In this document: positions 1-8,087 of the stretch, piece after piece
Layout: every line of letters begins with the position of its first letter
Numbering within the stretch: position 1 is the stretch's first letter
From: JAWOJF01 sp046481785
GTDB lineage: Bacteria; Bacteroidota; Ignavibacteria; Ignavibacteriales; Ignavibacteriaceae
Assembly (NCBI GenBank): GCA_046481785.1
Contig: JAWOJF010000233.1
Location: 1-12,144, forward strand
Length of the DNA stretch: 12,144 bases
Reading direction: 5' to 3'
The notes under the pieces: model-generated
Told to the model about the DNA's origin: nothing
Database searches by the model: none
What the model saw: only the letters and a program-made list of their open reading frames with translations
Program-made: the position numbers and the translations under genes

Positions 1-2
1 TG

Positions 3-308
3 CCACTAAAGGTATTCATTAAGGCCGGTGCAAATTACAGTACCGCCATAGTTACCGATGAAATAAATTTACGAAGCTCTGAAATGATTGATGAAGAATG
101 GTCTGAAAAATCCTGGGGACCATTTGTTGAAATAACTTTTGGACCCGAGATTCAGATAGGAAGTATTTCCATAATACCAAATATAGGTTACCAGTATAGC
201 TTGAATATTATTCCTTCCGAATGGGGTAAATTCTTTCCGGAAGGTGGAACAAAGAACATTGGGCATTCAGGAGTAATAGCTCAAATTACATTGGAAACTG
301 ATATTTAG
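3..308 (+). CDS. C-terminal part of a probable outer-membrane beta-barrel protein (5' end outside window)
   Basis: The frame is open from the first complete codon at base 3 and stops with TAG at 306-308, giving 101 residues of a longer protein. The ATG at 84 is internal and should not be taken as the start, because the frame continues upstream without a stop. The visible part alternates polar and hydrophobic or aromatic residues in short stretches (FIKAGANYSTAIV, FVEITFGPEIQIGSISIIP, GYQYSLNII, and a final strand GVIAQITLETDI) separated by charged turns. This is the pattern of the last strands of a small outer-membrane beta-barrel of the kind common in Bacteroidota and Ignavibacteriota. There is no catalytic motif. 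The last residue is Ile, not the usual Phe or Tyr of a BAM signal. It converges on the minus-strand cluster, with 69 bases between the stop codons. Family assignment is inference from strand pattern only; a secreted beta-sandwich protein remains possible. Confidence 0.6.
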   Translation, partial: PLKVFIKAGANYSTAIVTDEINLRSSEMIDEEWSEKSWGPFVEITFGPEIQIGSISIIPNIGYQYSLNIIPSEWGKFFPEGGTKNIGHSGVIAQITLETDI

Positions 309-377
309 AGTTATTTTGTTTGATATACGTCTATTGTCCGATAATGTATATTATGTAAACTAACGTATTCCCTACGC

Positions 378-584
378 TTAAACCAGGCCTTGCAGCTTTA
401 AATAAATAAATACTACAAATATTGCTAATACTACCCATAAAAGCGGACTTTTCTTTTTCCTTCCATGCTTTCTTTGCCGGGTAAAACCCAGTTTTCTTTT
501 TTTCCGTTCCTGTTCATCCTCTTCAGGTTTATAGAAACGAGGCGGATAGTCAAAAACCCTGTGGTTTGGTTTCTTCATAAACAT
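378..584 (-). CDS. Small basic tail-anchored membrane protein, last gene of the ftsY cluster
   Basis: This is a 68-residue protein starting at ATG 584, with a second in-frame ATG two codons later as an alternative start. It begins 15 bases after the ftsY stop. The N-terminal part has a Pro/Tyr-rich segment (VFDYPPRFYKPEEDEQ, residues 10-25), followed by a very basic stretch (about residues 27-45, many Lys and Arg). A single hydrophobic helix (about 48-64, LLWVVLAIFVVFIYL) and a four-residue tail complete it. By the positive-inside rule the basic N-terminus should face the cytoplasm, making it a tail-anchored inner-membrane protein. It has no signal peptide or catalytic motif. Small proteins with an F-x-x-x-P-R-[FY]-Y-x-P-like start, a basic middle and one membrane helix recur in Bacteroidota genomes as hypothetical proteins; this is from memory. 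That it is a real gene rests on its composition, tight spacing and strand. Its function is unknown; a role near the membrane in protein targeting is only suggested by its neighbour ftsY. Confidence 0.78.
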   Translation of the reverse strand: MFMKKPNHRVFDYPPRFYKPEEDEQERKKRKLGFTRQRKHGRKKKSPLLWVVLAIFVVFIYLKLQGLV

Positions 585-599
585 AATAAACCCCGCTTG

Positions 600-1538
600 C
601 TAGCTTTCAAATATTGCAGATACAAACATTGCCGGATCAAAAGTCTGCAGATCATCAATTCCTTCACCGACTCCTATGTACTTTACCGGGATCTTCTGTT
701 TAGCACTTATCTGGAATATAACGCCGCCTTTTGCAGTGCCATCCAGTTTTGTTATTACAAGCCCGGTAATATCAGTAACTTTTGAGAATTCCTCAGCCTG
801 TACAATTGCATTTTGTCCTGTGTTACCATCTAAAACCAAAAGAGTTTCATTGGGAGCATAAGGTAAAAGTTTAGCCATTACACGTTTAATTTTGGAGAGT
901 TCATCCATAAGATTTGCCTTATTATGGAGCCTTCCGGCGGTATCTATCAGTACCAGGTCATATTTGTCCCTTATAGCCGCCTGCAGCGTCTCAAATGCCA
1001 CAGAAGAGGGATCAGAGCCTTTGCCTTTCTGGACTATCTCCACACCTGCCCGTTTTGCCCATATTTCAAGCTGTTCGTTGGCTGCTGCCCGGAAGGTATC
1101 GGCTGCTCCCACAATTACCTTGAGACCGGACTGTTTATAATTATGAGCAAGTTTTCCTATTGTTGTGGTCTTCCCTGCTCCGTTTATTCCCACTATAAGA
1201 ACAACATACGGCTTAAATTTATCAATATTATTTTCGGTTTCATTTGTTACCGGTTTTACTAAAACCGATGCCAGTTCCTTCTTCACTGTTTCCAGAATAT
1301 TTTCACCGGTACGGTCCTTTTCAGATTTTAATCTGACCCGGGAATTTTCTATTATATTTATTGCTGTATCGTAGCCGATATCAGATGAGATTAATATTTC
1401 TTCAATTTCATCAAGAGTTTTGTCATCAATAACTGCTTTACCGCTCACAGTCTCTGTAATTGTATTAACAAGTTTATTGCGGGTTTTAGTTAAGCCTTCT
1501 TTAAGTTTATCAAAATTTAAATTTTTAAACAGATTCAT
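600..1538 (-). CDS. ftsY: Signal recognition particle receptor FtsY (SRP-family GTPase)
   Basis: FtsY docks ribosome-nascent-chain-SRP complexes at the inner membrane. It hydrolyses GTP together with Ffh and releases the nascent chain to SecYEG or YidC. The 312-residue protein has a helical N domain (about 1-95, beginning NLFKNLNFDKLKEGLTKTR) and a complete NG-domain GTPase. Visible motifs are the P-loop GINGAGKTT (117-125), DTFRAAA (147-153) with the following EQL, DTAGR (199-203), TKLDGTAKGG (263-272) and the FtsY-type end IGVGEGIDDLQTFDP (288-302). The long acidic A domain of E. coli FtsY is absent, giving the compact form seen in many phyla, so membrane binding must rest on the N-terminal helix. 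The ATG lies inside the last codons of pgsA (14-base overlap), suggesting translational coupling; the upstream sequence AAAAAGAATT is a weak purine-rich leader. Both the start and the family are secure. Confidence 0.97.
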   Translation of the reverse strand: MNLFKNLNFDKLKEGLTKTRNKLVNTITETVSGKAVIDDKTLDEIEEILISSDIGYDTAINIIENSRVRLKSEKDRTGENILETVKKELASVLVKPVTNETENNIDKFKPYVVLIVGINGAGKTTTIGKLAHNYKQSGLKVIVGAADTFRAAANEQLEIWAKRAGVEIVQKGKGSDPSSVAFETLQAAIRDKYDLVLIDTAGRLHNKANLMDELSKIKRVMAKLLPYAPNETLLVLDGNTGQNAIVQAEEFSKVTDITGLVITKLDGTAKGGVIFQISAKQKIPVKYIGVGEGIDDLQTFDPAMFVSAIFES

Positions 1539-2100
1539 AATTCTTTTTTTGGTTAATAAATTCTATTGCTCTTATGAGATAACCGATAAATGAAGCAAAA
1601 ATAAGGATGATACTTAATGCGTAAAGTGATAAGAACAGATAATTTTCCTTATCAGCCGCACCTAGTATAAAAAACAATATTACTATGCCTATACTAACAA
1701 CAGTTATCTTACCAAGCATATTAGAAGGCAGTACCTTGCCCAGTTTTCTGGATACTATTATGCCACCAATGAATATTAACAGGTCTCTTCCTATTATCAT
1801 AAAAAAATAATAAGATGGTATAATTCCAACCAGGTATAGTTTAATTACAATAACACCTATTACAATTTTATCTGCAAAAGGATCGATGATTTTCCCGGCT
1901 TCTGTTACTTCATTATACTTTCGTGCCAGATAACCATCCAGTATATCCGTAAAGGCACCAAACACGCATATTCCGAAAGTGAGATACCTGTAAAACTCAT
2001 CATCCAGGTTATCAATAAGAAACCAGAGCGGCACTGCCAATAGAAGCCTAAGCAGGCTTATCAAGTTTGATTTAGTATACAGTTCTTTATATGAGATCAT
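1525..2100 (-). CDS. pgsA: CDP-alcohol phosphatidyltransferase, probably phosphatidylglycerophosphate synthase
   Basis: This integral membrane enzyme of phospholipid synthesis most likely transfers the phosphatidyl group from CDP-diacylglycerol to glycerol-3-phosphate. The 191-residue protein carries the full family signature D-x2-D-G-x2-A-R-x8-G-x3-D-x3-D: D52, D55, G56, A59, R60, G69, D73 and D77 (TDILDGYLARKYNEVTEAG, then KIIDPFADK). The aspartates bind the divalent metal and the CDP group in characterised members. About six hydrophobic helices are visible (roughly 11-30, 36-50, 78-100, 103-116, 131-148, 154-176), as in PgsA. The motif and size fit PgsA; other acceptors such as inositol phosphate or a serine-type acceptor cannot be excluded by motif alone, because the family signature is shared. 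The ATG at 2100 is 20 bases past the protease stop, with a weak GGA before it. The 3' end overlaps ftsY. Confidence 0.88.
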   Translation of the reverse strand: MISYKELYTKSNLISLLRLLLAVPLWFLIDNLDDEFYRYLTFGICVFGAFTDILDGYLARKYNEVTEAGKIIDPFADKIVIGVIVIKLYLVGIIPSYYFFMIIGRDLLIFIGGIIVSRKLGKVLPSNMLGKITVVSIGIVILFFILGAADKENYLFLSLYALSIILIFASFIGYLIRAIEFINQKKNYESV

Positions 2101-2120
2101 TTTAGTTCCGAAATTGCTAA

Positions 2121-5100
2121 TTATCTTATTACTGCAAATTTACCAATTTTTTCCTCAACCTCACTATTATCAGCATCCAGCCGTACAATTCTGTAAATAT
2201 ATATACCACTGTTTAATAGTCTCCCGGAATCATCTCTAAGATCATACTCAACTCCGCCATTCCCGTCTTTTTCTTCAAGATTTATTACCTGTCTTCCTTC
2301 AAGTGTAAGGATTAATATTTTAGCTTTCTGAGGAAGATTGGCAAACATCATCTTCTCATTACCATTTATTAATTTAACCGGACTGGGATAGACATATACA
2401 TCGGAAAGATTTTCTGCATAATCAGTTAATACAAGGTAACTGCCTGCCCCGGAATTAATTTTAATTCCGCCGGCTGATACTACATTTTCAATCTTTAACC
2501 GGTACTCCCTGCCTATTGAACCAACAGGTTTATTTTTTTCCAGTTCAATATAAATTATTTTTTTATCCTGCGGATCAACAGTAACTGAAGCTGCCTGATT
2601 ATCAGGTTCAAAGATGTAGTTTGAAATTTCAGCAACGCTGGATTCATTAACATCAAGATTAAATACTATTTTTATTTTATAAGGGTTTATTATTTCATGC
2701 GAACTGATAAAAAATTCGTCATCTTCTTCTGCACCCGCCGCAAAAAATGTAAGTGTATCTGTTTCTACAGGCGAACCATAATAATCATGCAGTCCTTTTA
2801 TGATAATAGTGTTTTCACCTAAAGGAAAATTCCTGTTAAACGATAACAGGTAAGAATATTGAGATTGTGCAGTTACTGATGATGGTATTCCGGTTCCAAT
2901 AACTTCAAATGACTGCAGGCTTTCTATGGTATTCTTTATTCGTTCAGAAAATTGTATTAATACACTTTGCCTGCTGCTGCTTACTGCATATACAGGTTTT
3001 GCAGGAGAATGCGAGTAAATTTCAATTATACTGCTTAACTCAGATGCCGTAATTTCTTTTAACTGATTAACCGCTCTTAATGCATAATAATAATTCTGTT
3101 CCGGCAGTACATTATTATCCACGTAAAATAAAGATGAAACAACTGAATCATAAAGTGCAAGTGCATCGGGCTTGTTTCCTTTATATATCAGGATTTTTTC
3201 CTCAGGGCTCTGCCATTGAAGTCTTATTGTTAAAGAATCCAGACTGTAACCTGCAAAATATGCAGGTACTCCAGGTTTTATTGCAGGAGCAAATTCATAA
3301 AATTTATAACCGCCGGGATGCTGCAGTGCTATTTCTGTAACTCCATTCCGGTTCAGATCTCCGGAGAAGATAAATTCAGTATTTATCTGTTCTTCAAAGT
3401 AAATAATTTTATCAGTGTCACGGGGGCTCCATGGAAATTTAATAATATAAAGGTAAGGAAATATATTCAGCACCAGTTCATCGGTATTATCATTATCAAT
3501 ATCAACAAATTTTAAGGACTGATAATATTCACCAAAGTTTATTCCGAAGTACTCTACCGACTGATTAAGAAATGCTTTTTCATATAAAATATTAAGGCTG
3601 TTATTTTTAAAATTAAAAATTCTTAAAAAGAAATATGATGCTATATTATTTGATTCATAAAGAACAGCAATTTCATCAACACCGTCCCCGTTATAATCTC
3701 CGGATGCAAGTATCTTTCCTGAACCAATAGTGAAATATTTCTCAATTAGACTATTCCCTTGTATATAGCCGGAGCCTGAAGGTTCATAACTTATCAAATC
3801 CCCGTCATAATCGGCAAGCCATATCTCTTTAATCCCGTCTCCATTAAGATCAGCGGCTGTTACCGAATTACGATGTATTGAATTAACTCTCGAACCCAGG
3901 GATAGGTCGTATTCATCAATTACTGAATAATTTTCTAAAGTATCACCTGTTGCAGTAACAGTCAGGTTGTCATTAATTTTAAAAACTACAGTCCGGGGAC
4001 TAAAATAATTGCTGTATATCTCGGTTACATCATCATTATTTAAGTCGGTAATCAATACAGGGTAAAAAGAGGAATCAGCAGAGTGTTGATTCTTAAATTT
4101 ATTTTGCAGAGTAAAAGCAGAAGGATCAATCTGTTCGTCAATATATGTGAAGGGAAAAAATAATGATATAAGGTCTTCTTTTCCATTCCTGTTAAAATCC
4201 CCTGATGCAACCGGAATTTTATCAAACAAGGAATCTCTTTTTACAAGTGAACCATTTGATAATTCAAAAAGCGCATAGCTGATACTAAATCCCTGTGGTT
4301 TTTCATAAAAAGTATCAAATAATATTTCTGTGGAATCATCAGATAAAAAGTTTACGGGATTTTCGAATATTGTTCCCCTCGGTAAACTAAACGGAAGTTG
4401 ATTTACATAAGACTGGCTTGTAAGAGGATCTGTAATAAATTCGAAATTATTCCCCTCATTATTTTGTAAAACTGACTTTAATCCTGTAAGATTTTCTGCT
4501 TCAAAATAAACTTCGTAAATCGTGCCCGGTACAGCAAGTTCTTTCGGAATTAAACCATAGTGCCTTTGTTTTACAAATTGGTTATTTGAGGAAAACCCAT
4601 CGAGCGAAACAAAATTAAATTCCCCGGTTCCTTTTGGCCTGTAATACATTCTTGTTACAGCAAGTTTATCTGTAATAAGCTCCGCCATAATTGTTGAGCG
4701 GTTTCCGTAATAAACCGGACCCGCACTTACCAGTTCAATTTGTGGTGCTGTGCGCTGAATATGAAAGTTTACTCTCTCTTCAGTAGTGCCGCCATTATTT
4801 AATGATACTATTAATCTTAAGGTATACTCCCCTTCTGCTAATTGTGGTAGTTGAAGTGAATATATTTCTTCATTTAATACCTGGTATTGGACGTCCGGCA
4901 ATAATATAGTCCATTCATCAGGATTAAGTCCTTCTCCATACATCAAATCAAATTTTACAAAATAGGGAGACATAACTGTAACACTAATATTAAGTGTATC
5001 CTGCATCGTGGAAAAATCCTGGCGTGGATAATTAAAAGCTACCCGTGCAGGAGAAAGTATTCTTAATGCCCTGCTCATATTAAGCCTTCCGGCTCCGCTT

Positions 5101-6383
5101 GTTAAATCCCAGCCGGTCTGCCCTATATCATCAACAGTCGATTTTAATATTTGTTTTACTTCTTCATTTGTATAATTCTGAAGGGAAAGAATTAATGCAG
5201 CAGCAGCAGATACAAAAGGAGCAGATGCAGATGTTCCGCTTGCATACTGATAACCTTTACCCGGACTTAATGAAAGAATTGATGTACCCGGTGCAACCAG
5301 GTCTATTGTAGAACCGAAATTTGAATTTGAAGAAGGACGGTCTTCGTTATCGGTATTACCGACAGAAATAACCTCTGTATACCCGGAAGGATAATGCGGA
5401 TCGGATGAGCTGCTGTTTCCGGCGCTTGCAACAAGAACCACATTATGGTTATATGCATATCTAATAACATCACGCAGAACAAAGGAGAAAGAATAATCAC
5501 CCCAGCTCATATTTATTACTTTTGCGCCTGCCTGTACTGCGTAAAGAATAGCTGCTGCAGCATCATCCTCCTCACCGAAACCATTCCTGTCAAAAGCACG
5601 GAGATTTAATATTCTCACATTTGGGGCAGCTCCTGCAATGCCGGTTTGATTATTAGTCTCTGCACCAAGAATTCCGGCTACAAAAGTACCATGATAATTT
5701 TCATCCAGTGGATCGTTATCCCAGTCAAGGTAATCCGATGTTGTATCTGCTGGAAAACCAACTCTGTCTGTAAAATCCCATCCCATAAAATCATCGATAA
5801 AGCCGTTGCCGTCATCATCAATTTTGTTTGTTCTTTTGTCCCTGCCGGCGTTATCGGTTCCTGTTTCCCCCTGATTTATGTATATTTTGTTTTTTATATC
5901 GGGATGTAAATAATCAATGCCTGTATCAATAACACCCACAATAATTGAATCCTCACCTTGTGTAATATCCCATGCTTCAAATGCGCCAATCTTCTCAAGA
6001 GCCCATTGATTGCGCAAAAGGCTGTCATTGGGTGTAAACTCAATTTTGTAAACCAAAGACGGCTGTATGTACTCTATTGAATTATCATACTGCTGAAGCT
6101 GCCGGATATAATCTTCGGCTTCGTCCTTAACAGCAAAAGTTATTTTTACAATACGGGAAAGGTTTTCATCATCACTGCCCAGGTTTTGAGCAAAATGATT
6201 CAGTGAATATTTAATTGAATTTTTATCTATACGGGAGAGAATTTTTTGTGATTCTATTTTTGCTTCAACAGCAGAGCGTTCAACATTATTTTTGTACTTA
6301 ATAAAATAAGATACTGACTGAGCCGATAGTTGGTTAAAAACCACTAAGAGGGTTAATAGAAGTATTTTCTTTGTTATGGACAA
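2121..6383 (-). CDS. Secreted subtilisin-like (S8) protease with calcium-loop repeats and a type IX sorting domain; TTG start
   Basis: This is a 1420-residue exported protein. In order it has a signal peptide (1-about 21, KKILLLTLLVVF then LSAQ), an I9-like propeptide (about 23-115) and an S8 catalytic domain (about 128-445). The catalytic triad is D153 (VIDTG), H231 (YHGTFVAGI) and S385 (GTSASAP), with N323 (SAGN) for the oxyanion hole, so the protease should be active. An insert with DDDGNGFIDD (189-198) looks like a calcium site. Two Ig-like stretches follow (about 448-650). Then come six FG-GAP/EF-hand-like loops starting at D729, D780, D845 (DLNGDGIKEI), D896 (DYNGDGVDEI), D961 and D1009, a fibronectin III-like segment (about 1036-1122) and two Ig-like segments (about 1127-1320). 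The end (1322-1420: VYPSPV, GIYIYRI, GKFAVIR) matches a type A T9SS sorting domain, implying export through the outer membrane. The start codon is TTG: an in-frame TAA lies 18 bases upstream and no ATG or GTG lies between. The substrate is unknown. Confidence 0.94.
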   Translation of the reverse strand: MSITKKILLLTLLVVFNQLSAQSVSYFIKYKNNVERSAVEAKIESQKILSRIDKNSIKYSLNHFAQNLGSDDENLSRIVKITFAVKDEAEDYIRQLQQYDNSIEYIQPSLVYKIEFTPNDSLLRNQWALEKIGAFEAWDITQGEDSIIVGVIDTGIDYLHPDIKNKIYINQGETGTDNAGRDKRTNKIDDDGNGFIDDFMGWDFTDRVGFPADTTSDYLDWDNDPLDENYHGTFVAGILGAETNNQTGIAGAAPNVRILNLRAFDRNGFGEEDDAAAAILYAVQAGAKVINMSWGDYSFSFVLRDVIRYAYNHNVVLVASAGNSSSSDPHYPSGYTEVISVGNTDNEDRPSSNSNFGSTIDLVAPGTSILSLSPGKGYQYASGTSASAPFVSAAAALILSLQNYTNEEVKQILKSTVDDIGQTGWDLTSGAGRLNMSRALRILSPARVAFNYPRQDFSTMQDTLNISVTVMSPYFVKFDLMYGEGLNPDEWTILLPDVQYQVLNEEIYSLQLPQLAEGEYTLRLIVSLNNGGTTEERVNFHIQRTAPQIELVSAGPVYYGNRSTIMAELITDKLAVTRMYYRPKGTGEFNFVSLDGFSSNNQFVKQRHYGLIPKELAVPGTIYEVYFEAENLTGLKSVLQNNEGNNFEFITDPLTSQSYVNQLPFSLPRGTIFENPVNFLSDDSTEILFDTFYEKPQGFSISYALFELSNGSLVKRDSLFDKIPVASGDFNRNGKEDLISLFFPFTYIDEQIDPSAFTLQNKFKNQHSADSSFYPVLITDLNNDDVTEIYSNYFSPRTVVFKINDNLTVTATGDTLENYSVIDEYDLSLGSRVNSIHRNSVTAADLNGDGIKEIWLADYDGDLISYEPSGSGYIQGNSLIEKYFTIGSGKILASGDYNGDGVDEIAVLYESNNIASYFFLRIFNFKNNSLNILYEKAFLNQSVEYFGINFGEYYQSLKFVDIDNDNTDELVLNIFPYLYIIKFPWSPRDTDKIIYFEEQINTEFIFSGDLNRNGVTEIALQHPGGYKFYEFAPAIKPGVPAYFAGYSLDSLTIRLQWQSPEEKILIYKGNKPDALALYDSVVSSLFYVDNNVLPEQNYYYALRAVNQLKEITASELSSIIEIYSHSPAKPVYAVSSSRQSVLIQFSERIKNTIESLQSFEVIGTGIPSSVTAQSQYSYLLSFNRNFPLGENTIIIKGLHDYYGSPVETDTLTFFAAGAEEDDEFFISSHEIINPYKIKIVFNLDVNESSVAEISNYIFEPDNQAASVTVDPQDKKIIYIELEKNKPVGSIGREYRLKIENVVSAGGIKINSGAGSYLVLTDYAENLSDVYVYPSPVKLINGNEKMMFANLPQKAKILILTLEGRQVINLEEKDGNGGVEYDLRDDSGRLLNSGIYIYRIVRLDADNSEVEEKIGKFAVIR

Positions 6384-6433
6384 TTGGATATCGGGTGTTT
6401 ATGAAATTTCATTCACTTATACATCCATACTTA

Positions 6434-7918
6434 TTACAGTTCGTACATTTCTTTATTCATATTTATATCAACCGGAATGGGGTAATTGCCTGAGAAACAT
6501 GCAGTACAGAAATTATCAGGATCCGCTTCTTTAACAGCTTCAAGCATTTCATCAATTGTAAGGTATTCAAGGCTGTCAACTTCAAGATAATCCTGTATGG
6601 CTTTTACATCCCCGTTCATTTTATTTGCAATAAGTTCTTCCTTACTTGGGAAATCCATACCGTAATAACATGGATGCATGATAGGCGGAGAAGATATTCT
6701 TAAATGAATTTCTTTCGGATTGGCCTCCCTGATTAAATGAATAAGCTGATGTGAAGTAGTACCCCTTACAATTGAATCATCAACCACAACAATGGTTCTG
6801 CCTTCCAAAACTCCTTTAACCACACTGAATTTTATTTTAACACCTACTTCCCTTTTTTCCTGCCCCGGCTGAATAAATGTTCTGCCGATGTAATGGCTTC
6901 TCAGCAGTCCTATTTCAAACTTTGATCTTATTCCTGATTTTTCAAGCTCTGACTGATAACCAATAGCAGTAGTATTAGAACTATCGGGCACACTGATAAC
7001 AATTACCTTTTCATTATCCTTATCCCTTACAGGATGCTGCCTTGCAAGCACTTTGCCAAGGCGTCTTCTCATCTTATCAACGTTATGGCCAAAAATAAAG
7101 CTGTCAGGGCGCGAGAAATAAATGTATTCAAAGATGCAGTGTTTTTTAGGTTTAACAACATCATCATTAATTCTTATTGATTTTAGTTTATCGGTCTCAA
7201 AAACCTCCTCATCAATCACAATAATTTCACCGGGATGAACCTCACGCCTGAATTTTGCCGAAATAATATCAAATGCACATGTTTCCGATGCAACCACAAA
7301 AGCATTATTAAGTTTACCTACCGAAAGAGGACGAAAGCCGTGCGGGTCCCTTGCAGCAATCAGTTTATCATCGGTAAGAATAACAAGGCAGAAAGCGCCT
7401 TCAATTCGTTGCAAGGCTTCCCTAATCTGGTCTATCTGGTTTTCAAGTTTACTGCGTGCAATTAAATGAAGTATAACTTCAGTATCGCTTGTAGTCTGGA
7501 ATATTGCACCTTCATTTACAAGCTCATCCCTAAGCTGCTTTGCATTTGTTAAGTTGCCGTTATGTGCAACAGCGAGATTACCCATCCTGTAATGGACAAA
7601 AAACGGCTGAATATTTTTAATGGTATTGGCTGCGCCGGTAGTTGAATAGCGGTTATGCCCTATTGCTGAAGAACCGTGAAGAATCTCTTTGAATATTTTC
7701 TGGTCTGCAAAAACTTCTGATACAAGCCCTTCCCCTTTATGAGAATGAAATACAGATGTACCGTGTTCATTTTCCGTTCGTGTTACAATTCCTGATGCTT
7801 CCTGTCCCCTGTGCTGAAGCGAATGAAGTCCATAGTAAGTATGCAAAGAAGCGTTAGCCGAGCCATAAATTCCGAATATGCCGCAATGGCACGTAGGTTT
7901 ATCTAAATCTACCCGCAT
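6434..7918 (-). CDS. purF: Amidophosphoribosyltransferase (glutamine PRPP amidotransferase)
   Basis: PurF catalyses the committed step of purine synthesis: PRPP plus glutamine to 5-phosphoribosylamine, glutamate and pyrophosphate. The 494-residue protein is of the Bacillus type. An 11-residue propeptide precedes the Ntn nucleophile C12 (CGIFGIYG). The glutaminase domain shows HSLQHRGQE (32-40), GHNRYST (87-93), HNGNLTN (119-125) and TSDTEV (143-148). The phosphoribosyltransferase domain carries the PRPP loop IVVVDDSIVRGTTS (376-389). Cysteines C261, C417, C471 and C474 (HCIFEYIYFSRPD, HPCYYG, CTACFSG) match the four ligands of the 4Fe-4S cluster of B. subtilis PurF. The enzyme is therefore predicted to be self-processing and oxygen-labile. 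A second Cys at position 10, just before the processing site, is a minor oddity. It is the first gene of the minus-strand cluster. A possible -7 box lies about 30 bases upstream of the ATG. Confidence 0.98.
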   Translation of the reverse strand: MRVDLDKPTCHCGIFGIYGSANASLHTYYGLHSLQHRGQEASGIVTRTENEHGTSVFHSHKGEGLVSEVFADQKIFKEILHGSSAIGHNRYSTTGAANTIKNIQPFFVHYRMGNLAVAHNGNLTNAKQLRDELVNEGAIFQTTSDTEVILHLIARSKLENQIDQIREALQRIEGAFCLVILTDDKLIAARDPHGFRPLSVGKLNNAFVVASETCAFDIISAKFRREVHPGEIIVIDEEVFETDKLKSIRINDDVVKPKKHCIFEYIYFSRPDSFIFGHNVDKMRRRLGKVLARQHPVRDKDNEKVIVISVPDSSNTTAIGYQSELEKSGIRSKFEIGLLRSHYIGRTFIQPGQEKREVGVKIKFSVVKGVLEGRTIVVVDDSIVRGTTSHQLIHLIREANPKEIHLRISSPPIMHPCYYGMDFPSKEELIANKMNGDVKAIQDYLEVDSLEYLTIDEMLEAVKEADPDNFCTACFSGNYPIPVDINMNKEMYEL

Positions 7919-7947
7919 AGGTATCTTTCATAAATAAGTTAATAGAA

Positions 7948-7955
7948 CAAAATTA
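7948..7955 (-). promoter_or_regulatory. Candidate -7 box for purF (Bacteroidota TAnnTTTG type)
   Basis: Read on the minus strand, TAATTTTG sits about 30 bases upstream of the purF ATG and matches the Bacteroidota -7 consensus TAnnTTTG exactly. No clear TTTG -33 box is present at the expected 19-20 base spacing, so this is a weak single-motif call in AT-rich DNA. It would serve the whole purF-to-ftsY cluster. Confidence 0.35.
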
Positions 7956-7991
7956 CGGAGAAATTTTTGCTTTTAAAAATAAGGGGAAATT

Positions 7992-8020
7992 AATTGCCGA
8001 ATTAACGAATTAACGGATTC
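7992..8020 (+). repeat. Left array of degenerate 8-9 base repeats (AATTAACG unit)
   Basis: There are three tandem units: AATTGCCG, AATTAACG and AATTAACGG, followed by ATTC. The same unit recurs in reverse orientation at 8131-8179, so the two arrays face each other around about 110 bases of unique sequence. Nothing here encodes a protein. Similar AATTAACG-type short repeats are, from memory, common between genes in Bacteroidota genomes. Confidence 0.65.
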
Positions 8021-8087
8021 AAAAAAGTGAGTAAAAATGATTTCTTACCGATTGAGGATTTCCGGGGTGGATGGGGTTTTCAATCTA

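Noticed and set aside
84..308. A separate 74-residue gene starting at ATG 84
   Set aside because: The frame stays open upstream to the window edge and the sequence upstream looks like the same beta-strand-rich protein, so the ATG is internal.
341..354. AT-only inverted repeat ATAAT-GTAT-ATTAT between the convergent genes, as a bidirectional terminator
   Set aside because: The five-base all-AT stem would be very unstable and has no T-run; this is expected by chance in AT-rich DNA.
465..785. Plus-strand 106-residue open frame opposite the small membrane protein and the ftsY 3' end
   Set aside because: It lies antisense to two convincing genes, has no domain or signal, and has a composition expected from the reverse strand.
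2121..6383. Broken or frameshifted protease gene because no ATG start is found
   Set aside because: The frame is intact for 1420 codons, the catalytic triad is complete, and TTG gives a textbook signal peptide, so the gene is called intact with a TTG start.
8056..8076. G-rich stretch GG..GGGGTGGATGGGG as a G-quadruplex or riboswitch element upstream of purF
   Set aside because: Only two runs reach four G and the others have two, so at most a weak two-tetrad structure. No purine riboswitch pattern is visible, and on the purF transcript strand the stretch is C-rich and upstream of the likely promoter.
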